Assembly: GCA_005882905.1 (NCBI GenBank)
Contig: VBBG01000144.1
Location: forward strand, 1-10,273
Length of the DNA: 10,273 nucleotides
Source: Candidatus Bathyarchaeota archaeon
GTDB lineage: Archaea; Thermoproteota; Bathyarchaeia; 40CM-2-53-6
Direction: 5' to 3'
The position numbers and the translations under genes were made by a program. Below are positions 5,504 through 10,273 of the stretch, in pieces (position 1 is the stretch's first letter; every line of letters starts with the position of its first letter). The notes under the pieces are model-generated. The model saw only the letters and a program-made list of their open reading frames with translations, had not been told where the DNA came from and searched no databases.

Positions 5504-5701
5504 TTGACCAAGAATCCTGACTTTCGGCGCCTTCACCGACTCCTTGCCAATGCCCGGCGAGAACTGTTTACTCCAGCATCGATACAGGCTTCCCTATTCA
5601 GACGTCGAAGGGTGAAGTTGAGCGTCTCGCAAAAGGTTCTGGAAAAAGAACCCGGACCGGTGGAGGTGGGATCTCTCCCAAAGAGCGGTGGTATCAGTTG
5701 A
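5504..5701 (+). CDS. Possible small basic protein before the terminase
   Basis: A 65-residue frame starting at TTG 5504, rich in Arg and Lys (FRRLHRLLANARREL, LFRRRRVKLS). No family is recognised. Its TGA shares the final A with the ATG at 5701, the kind of stop/start overlap common in viral and operon genes. The position just before a terminase large subunit would suit a small terminase subunit or other DNA-binding partner, but no helix-turn-helix is obvious. Weak support, and it may be a remnant of a longer gene given the breaks downstream. Confidence 0.35.
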   Translation: MTKNPDFRRLHRLLANARRELFTPASIQASLFRRRRVKLSVSQKVLEKEPGPVEVGSLPKSGGIS

Positions 5702-5829
5702 TGGGATATCTTGCGCAGGTTCTTGATGGTGTTCTCAAGAACCTAGACTTGGAAGGTGTGAAGGAGAAGATGGACCAGATGGAGATGACGTTGGATGAGC
5801 TTCAGAGGACGACTTCGACGGCTGGATGA
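5701..5829 (+). CDS. Small coiled-coil frame, possibly the N-terminus of the terminase
   Basis: A 42-residue frame from ATG 5701: MGYLAQVLDGVLKNLDLEGV followed by KEKMDQMEMTLDELQRTTST. Residues about 18-36 look like a coiled coil. It overlaps the preceding stop by one base and the terminase frame by 35 bases. Dropping one base near 5813 would fuse it to the terminase frame as LDELQRRLRRLDDKLERVK, an uninterrupted coiled coil. It may therefore be the true terminase N-terminus separated by another single-base shift. Alternatively it is a separate small protein: a GGAG at 5781-5784 precedes the ATG at 5795 and could serve the terminase alone. Confidence 0.4.
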   Translation: MGYLAQVLDGVLKNLDLEGVKEKMDQMEMTLDELQRTTSTAG

Positions 5830-7227
5830 CAAACTTGAACGGGTCAAAGCTGCTCGAGGCCGAAGTAGGGAGTGGCCTGAGGACCCGGTCGAGTTCTGCA
5901 TCCAGTATCTCGGGTTCAAGCCAACTGTGTACCAGGAAAAACTTTTGCGAGACCCTGCACAGTTCATCGTTGCGCGCTGGTCCCGCCAGTCAGGAAAGAC
6001 CCACTGCGTAGCCGTTCTCCTCCTCTGGTCATGTCTACGAAACCGATGGTTCAACGTGTTGGTCTTGGCGCCTTCTGTGCGCCAATCCAAGATCATCATC
6101 CGTAAGATTACCGGATTTCTTCCCAGACTTCCAAAAATACGTGGCCTTGAAACCTTTCAAGACGAAGATAGAGTTCTACAACGGAAGTAGAATCCAAGCA
6201 TTCCCGAACAGTCCAGAAACAATCCGGGGAGAACCTGGCGTCAATCTGCTCTATGTCGACGAATTCTCGTACATCAAGGATGACAAGGAACTCTACGAGG
6301 CAGCGATCTTCTCCATGATGACCACAAACGGCAGATTTCTCGCAACGAGCACCCCCGGATCGCGCGAGAGCATGTTCTATGCAATGTGCACCGACGACGT
6401 CATTTTCGGCGATTTCTCAAGACACCACGTGAGCTACTTGGATGCGCTTGAACCAAATGGGCCGCTCAAGCTGGAGATTCTTGAGAAGCTCAAACGACAG
6501 TTCGCCGCTGATCCGTGGAGGTGGAGGAGAGAGATGGAAGCAGAGTTCGCCGATGATGCAGACAGCTGGCTCAGCATGGCCCTAATCACTCGATGTGTGG
6601 ATCAGAACCTTGAGTACATCCCAGAAGGAACCATCCTCACAGGCTCCTAAATTCTTCGTTGCAGGAGTGGACCTGGGACAGAAACAGGACCACTCAGCAG
6701 TAGCGGTCGTGAAAAAACGCGATAAGGAATTCGACCTAGTCCTTTTGAAGCAGTTCGAGCTGGGAACAGAGTACGGGTCCGTCGTCGGATATCTCAAGCT
6801 TCTCAACGAGAATCTTCGGGACCTACGTCGAATAATGATCGACCAGACAAGTGTAGGAGAAACGTTCATGTCGATGGTCAACAACTCGGGACTGAAGAAC
6901 GCACGAGGCATTAACTTGTCCCAGCCGACGAAACAGGATATCATGACGTTTCTGAAGCATTGTATGGAGGATGGACTCGTCCACATCCCGTATGATAGAG
7001 AGTTCATGAACGAGCTGAACGTAGAACGTTTCGAGCTACAAGAGACTGGTAAGCTGAAGTATTCACATCCGGCAGGGACCCATGATGATCGTCTATGGGC
7101 CTTTGCACTTGCAATATACTACGGCAGATACGATCCTCCTGGTTATCATCCCGTCGCCGCCGTCAACAAGTACCCGAGCCCAGGCAACCTGATGCCCCAG
7201 CTCCCACGGAGCCTCTGGAAAAAGTAG
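5795..7227 (+). pseudogene. terL: Terminase large subunit of a tailed virus, frame-broken
   Basis: A virus packaging motor (ATPase plus nuclease) spread over three frames. Frame A (5795 to about 6120) carries the Walker A loop RWSRQSGKT (5975-6001). Frame B, from about 6120 to the stop at 6648-6650, carries Walker B LLYVDE (6246-6263) and the coupling motif ATSTPGS (about 6342-6362). Frame C (about 6645-7227) carries the RNase H-like nuclease with its acidic residues: D in AGVDLGQ (6670), D in MIDQTS (6841) and the D-D of HDDRLWAFALA (7084-7089). Each break is mended by removing one base, near 6115-6121 and near 6648, giving about 476 residues, normal for TerL. Every motif is otherwise preserved, so the damage is recent or an assembly artefact. 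No portal, capsid or tail gene is recognisable nearby, so this appears to be a solitary relic of an archaeal tailed virus (Caudoviricetes-type). Confidence 0.9.
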
Positions 7228-7446
7228 ACAATCTTGACAATCCAAGCCCCACACTCTTCCACCGCTCATGGGTCTTGAGGAACTTACGGTGACAAGCCCT
7301 CAATCTCTTACAAGGTTGCACTGCGGGAAATTTTCGGTCTAGACTCATCGTAAACCCGCAAACCCCGGAGACGATCCGTTCCTAACCGGGAGGAATATAG
7401 CCTGGATTCAGCCAGCATAGATCCACAAGCTTCGGAGTCTCAAACT

Positions 7447-8079
7447 GTGAACATTTCACAGGACACCTTGCCTGGTCTCGAATGGCGGGAGCCGATTGAA
7501 GGGCTCGAGTTCGGAGAACTCTTTCTCGGAGCCATAACAAGCACCTTCTTCGCGCGTGGCCGGTTTTCCGGCTATGGCATCTGCTTCACCGACCGGCGAA
7601 TTATAGGCTTCCGAATGCGACGGGTCGCCCTTATTTTGAAAACTCCCTTCGTTGCAGCCATCGGCGCTCTCTATCTCGTCGTTATCCTCGAAACGCTATC
7701 CGGAACGGCACTCCTGGCCCTTCTTCTACCATTAGTACTTCATCTCGCCAACTGGCCCATAACAATCCTAACAAACAGAATTTCCGAGAATATCTTGTCC
7801 CGTAAAGCGCTGGGTCCGTCGAAGCTGCTGGAAAGGAGAAGAGATCTCGAACTTCGAAGAAACCAGATCGAAGAATTGTTGATGAAGAGTCCGGGGAAGG
7901 GCCGCAACCTGTTGAGATCGGGCGGCATGGGCGGCTATCTCAAGATCACACTAAAGGATTATCGCTTGAGGAAGATCGAAATAAAAATCCGTGGATGGAA
8001 TCAGCATCAGAGACTTCGGGACCTCGTCATCAATTTCTCTAGCCGAGAACCGAAGGTGAGAGCTTTGGAATACCCGTAA
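7447..8079 (+). CDS. Membrane protein with PH-like flanks, unknown function
   Basis: A 210-residue protein from GTG 7447; no in-frame ATG occurs before the conserved part. The N-terminal segment FLGAITSTFFARGRFSGYGI followed by CFTDRRIIGFR (27-56) resembles the start of PH-like/GRAM-type membrane-associated domains, which often carry a T-D-x-R-I/L motif. Two hydrophobic helices follow, about 61-81 and 87-110. Next come a basic, charged region (LERRRDLELRRNQIEELL, 128-145) and a C-terminal part (GGYLKITLKDYRLRKIEIKI onward) that reads as beta strands plus a helix and could complete the PH-like fold. The gap before it (7228-7446) holds only a weak TATA-like GAATATAG near 7394-7401. The preceding gene is the terminase, but no link to the virus is evident. 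Confidence 0.6.
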   Translation: MNISQDTLPGLEWREPIEGLEFGELFLGAITSTFFARGRFSGYGICFTDRRIIGFRMRRVALILKTPFVAAIGALYLVVILETLSGTALLALLLPLVLHLANWPITILTNRISENILSRKALGPSKLLERRRDLELRRNQIEELLMKSPGKGRNLLRSGGMGGYLKITLKDYRLRKIEIKIRGWNQHQRLRDLVINFSSREPKVRALEYP

Positions 8080-8171
8080 AGCTGATGAGCACTTCGGACA
8101 ATTTCTTGGACTTCTGTCTACCGCCAAAGGCTCTAGGATCGCTTCAAACCTGATGATGGTTCCCAGTTGGA

Positions 8172-9025
8172 TTAGGACTTCTCTGCTGTCATGAAGATGT
8201 GGACTGCGGAATCCATCCTGAAGATTCCGGCCATTTCCTTCTGCAACCTCGACAGCGAGTCTCTGTTCTCCTGGAGAAATGCAACGAGGGACGGGTTTTG
8301 TAGACCTCTCGTAAAGCATCCCAGAGGGTATAGCTTGATGCCTTTGAAACCGGCTTCTCGGGCAAACCGCTTCGCTTCGGTGGGAGTGTAGAATACTGCC
8401 CACCATTCCTCTTTCGGGAGCGACTCCAGGTTCAGCGAGTCAGGCTTTGATTCGAATCCTCCGTAGAATGGACCCTTCAGTGAATCGTCAGGAGGCTTTA
8501 GATTGTCTGGGAGTCTGTAGCCTATCCGTTTCTGTTTACCGTTTTCGTTGAACATCTCAACATAGTAGAGGGCTCCATTGATCTGATCGAATCGATGGAT
8601 CTTCCGCTTGGTCCTTCGAGCTACAAGTGCGTTCATGAAGTCGATGCCCAATCATAGGAAAGAGCAACGCCTCGACTGAAGACCGAGTCGAAACAATCGT
8701 CTCGAAAAGGAAGGTGACATTGATCTGCGACAACCAGGTCAACATGGCTCATGAGCCCAGCATTCTGAACCCTCCCCTTTCCGAGTTTCAGCATTCTGGG
8801 CGAGTAATCTATGGCTACGATTTTCTTATCCGGTGACGCATGATTGATCGTCGATCCGCATGTTCCCGCTCCAAGCTCTAGCGACAATCTGGAATTTTCG
8901 AGAAGATCGCTGATGTACAGGTCGGCTTCGTAGTAGTAGAAATAGTGTGGAAAGCTCGTGTTTGTGACCGTCTCGTCCCACTTGTCAGCTCCAGAATCCC
9001 AATACTTCCGAGGAAAGTAGGCCAA
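8172..9025 (-). pseudogene. Class I SAM-dependent methyltransferase, split by an internal deletion
   Basis: The N-terminal half (TTG 9025 to stop 8633) is a Rossmann methyltransferase: LELGAGTCG (49-57, SAM-binding motif I), the acidic ribose-binding D73 in VAIDYS, VVADQCHLPF (98-107) and DSVFSRGVALSY (113-124). It then ends abruptly as DWASTS. The second half is in another frame (TTG 8651 or ATG 8636 to 8172) and reads LGIDFMNALVARRTKRK through YTPTEAKRFAREAGF, KLYPLGCF and a final AVHIFMTAEK, typical of the C-terminal part of the same family. The segment normally between, a helix and the R-V-L-K-P-G-G turn of about 25-30 residues, is absent. The frames overlap by 4 bases at ATGA if the second half starts at 8636, which can mislead callers into two genes. 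A TATA-like GAATATTTCC lies at 9088-9097. Substrate unknown. Confidence 0.75.
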
Positions 9026-9116
9026 CGACGCCGACCGACCCGTCGAAGCTACAGAACTTCCGAGTGGTAGATTTGGCGTGGCTCGCTGGAAATATTCGGG
9101 AGAGAATCCCAGAAAA

Positions 9117-9497
9117 TCATTCTCTAAACCAGCTCGTCTTTCGTAGAGGTTTCAGCCGGATTATTACGGTGTTTTCGTCGTTCTGCCAGCCTTTGACTCT
9201 CCTCATGTATTTTCTCATCGCACTAGCGCTCTGGTCGTAAAGAAATTTCGAGGAGCATTCAATCATAAGACCATGTTCTCTGTGTTCTCCCTCATCGATC
9301 AGAAGAGTTGCCTTAGGATCGCGCTCGAGATTCCTGACCTTCCTTGAGCCTTTGTTTGCTGGAATATGGAACAGCCCGAACAGGAAAACGTAACCCATTG
9401 GTACGATGTGAGGCCAACCATTCGTGTTATTTGTGGCTAGACGACAGAGATCGTTTGACCGGACTAAATCGCCTTCTCGACGTGTTAGCTTGAACAA
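9117..9497 (-). CDS. Pyridoxamine 5'-phosphate oxidase-like flavin split-barrel protein
   Basis: A 126-residue protein of the FMN/F420-binding split-barrel superfamily. LCRLATNNTNGWPHIVPMGY (17-36) matches the usual L-A-T-x(4-5)-G-x-P-H-x-V-P opening, and HIPANKGSRKVRNLERDPKA (44-63) contains the cofactor phosphate-binding segment with S51, K53 and N56. LLIDEG and GLMIECSSKF (76-85) complete the barrel. Such proteins bind FMN, F420 or haem and include oxidoreductases; the cofactor is uncertain, though F420 is plausible in archaea. TTG 9497 is the first start after an in-frame stop 9 bases upstream and lies about 30 bases after a TATA-like element. The gene is complete, on the same strand as its neighbours but with its own promoter. 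Confidence 0.8.
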   Translation of the reverse strand: MFKLTRREGDLVRSNDLCRLATNNTNGWPHIVPMGYVFLFGLFHIPANKGSRKVRNLERDPKATLLIDEGEHREHGLMIECSSKFLYDQSASAMRKYMRRVKGWQNDENTVIIRLKPLRKTSWFRE

Positions 9498-9524
9498 CTC
9501 TAGCGGTCAACATAGTCTCTAACA

Positions 9525-9533
9525 GGATATTTG
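9525..9533 (-). promoter_or_regulatory. TATA-like box before the split-barrel gene
   Basis: Minus-strand CAAATATCC lies 28-36 bases before the TTG at 9497, which fits initiation at or a few bases before the start codon. Confidence 0.4.
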
Positions 9534-9590
9534 CTATTCGAGCATCCTCGACTTACGACGGTTCTGCAGAAAATTAGCCAGATGGTCGGC

Positions 9591-10190
9591 CTAGACCTCT
9601 GCAGCAACGTCCCATTCGTCCCGGAGGATCCCGTAGACGAAGCAGTCATGCCAGTTCCCTTGAACCATCACACTCTTTCGAAAATGTGCTTCTCGCCTCA
9701 ATCCCAGTTTCTCAAGGACGCGAACAGATGCCGAATTCTCAGTGTCGCACCAAGCCCAGATTCTGAGGAGCTTTAGTTGCTCAAAGCCGAATGAGAGGAG
9801 GGCTCTGCCAACCTCAGTAGCGTACCCCTTGCCCCAAGACGCTTTACTAAGAAAGTATCCGATGTATGCCTGCCCAATAATCCTCGCAAGATCCTCTCTA
9901 CTCTCCGGGTCCGTGACACGACATACACAGTCTCCCACGAGCGCTCCGCTTTCTTTCAGAGTTACCGCGAACCGAAAATACCTGCGCGGCTTGGAGCCTC
10001 GCCCCGCGAGAGCCCTCTGCACCAGATCCCTAATGCCCTTCTCACTCACTACTCCATTCGGCATGTACCGCGTAACCTCAGGGTCGGACCAGTAACTGCG
10101 GAGTGAACCTGTATCTGACTCCTCGATCTCTCTCAAGACAAGACGCGGTGTCGTGAGTCGGACGCTGTCGAAAGTGGGTTCTGTAATCAT
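9591..10190 (-). CDS. GNAT N-acetyltransferase, RimJ/RimL-like
   Basis: A 199-residue GCN5-related acetyltransferase that moves acetyl from acetyl-CoA to an amino group, in the RimJ/RimL protein N-terminal or small-molecule subgroup. The N-terminal TPRLVLREIEESD (14-26) is characteristic of this subgroup. YIGYFLSKASWGKGYATEVG (109-128) contains the strand and the acetyl-CoA pyrophosphate loop W-G-K-G-Y-A, followed by RIWAWCDTENSASVRVLEKL (143-162), the conserved asparagine and helix that contact CoA, and GLRREAHFRK with the closing strands DCFVYGIL. Length is normal and the gene intact. The ATG at 10190 is preceded by a strong TATA box about 43 bases upstream. The acetyl acceptor cannot be told from sequence, and the neighbours do not suggest a shared pathway. 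Confidence 0.9.
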   Translation of the reverse strand: MITEPTFDSVRLTTPRLVLREIEESDTGSLRSYWSDPEVTRYMPNGVVSEKGIRDLVQRALAGRGSKPRRYFRFAVTLKESGALVGDCVCRVTDPESREDLARIIGQAYIGYFLSKASWGKGYATEVGRALLSFGFEQLKLLRIWAWCDTENSASVRVLEKLGLRREAHFRKSVMVQGNWHDCFVYGILRDEWDVAAEV

Positions 10191-10228
10191 AGGTTATGAA
10201 GGGAGGGGCTGGACCCGAAGAACTTCCC

Positions 10229-10237
10229 GTATATACT
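10229..10237 (-). promoter_or_regulatory. TATA box before the GNAT gene
   Basis: GTATATAC (10229-10236) reads the same on both strands and is flanked by CCC and GGG, one base out of register. On the minus strand it lies about 43 bases before ATG 10190, giving a predicted leader of roughly 15-20 bases without a Shine-Dalgarno sequence. Confidence 0.5.
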
Positions 10238-10273
10238 CGGGCTTTTCTCGGTTCTACAGAAAAGTCAGAAACG

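Noticed and set aside
5475..5507. Possible 10-residue leader peptide from GTG 5475 whose stop overlaps the TTG at 5504.
   Set aside because: Too short to judge, and the downstream frame is itself weakly supported.
8084..8165. Two CTGATGA-like elements (about 8084 and 8150) resembling box C of archaeal C/D guide RNAs.
   Set aside because: No CTGA box D follows at proper spacing after either one, and no C'/D' pair is visible.
8172..8651. A separate unknown 159-residue gene overlapping the methyltransferase end.
   Set aside because: Its C-terminal segments match the ending of class I methyltransferases and complete the truncated upstream half, so it is better read as the second part of the same gene.
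1..10273. tRNA, rRNA, CRISPR array, insertion sequence, integrase or att repeat.
   Set aside because: I saw no cloverleaf, no regularly spaced repeats, no transposase or recombinase motif and no matching terminal repeats on either strand; a covariance-model or repeat search would be needed to exclude weak cases.

Overview
The window looks archaeal. It carries a chromatin protein of the Alba family, a VapBC-type toxin-antitoxin pair and a secreted phosphatase-family protein. Several genes have an AT-rich TATA-like box roughly 22-45 bases before the start codon and little or no Shine-Dalgarno sequence, which fits leaderless or short-leader archaeal mRNAs. TTG and GTG starts are common. The protein types would suit a TACK-group archaeon such as a Bathyarchaeia or Nitrososphaeria relative. 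That placement is inference, because no ribosomal gene is present.

Layout. (1) 193-1937, plus strand: intact alba, then an intact class III PLP aminotransferase. (2) 2178-3635, minus strand: a secreted beta-rich protein followed two bases later by a phosphoesterase-family (acid phosphatase-like) gene. The second gene has lost its N-terminal catalytic motif and changes frame between signal peptide and catalytic domain. (3) 3847-4377, minus strand: a vapBC pair whose PIN toxin looks complete but whose AbrB-type antitoxin is out of frame. A perfect inverted repeat lies in the presumed promoter. (4) 4574-5309, plus strand: two small two-helix membrane proteins, each with a perfect dyad at its promoter and a shared C-x-x-S-Y-D motif in the loop. 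(5) 5504-7227, plus strand: two very small overlapping frames, then a terminase large subunit of a tailed virus broken by at least two single-base shifts, with no other recognisable viral structural gene. (6) 7447-8079, plus strand: a membrane protein with PH-like flanks. (7) 8172-10190, minus strand: a GNAT acetyltransferase, a flavin split-barrel protein and a SAM methyltransferase split by an internal deletion.

The housekeeping-like genes at the left end and the two rightmost genes are intact. Between about 3000 and 9000 four genes are frame-broken (phosphatase, antitoxin, terminase, methyltransferase). Either this is a decaying accessory island with a relic provirus, or the assembly has indel errors here; the sequence alone cannot decide. 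The most distinctive unexplained signals are the three perfect dyads beside predicted TATA boxes at 4404-4426, 4574-4590 and 4947-4967, the matching pair of two-helix proteins, and the solitary terminase.
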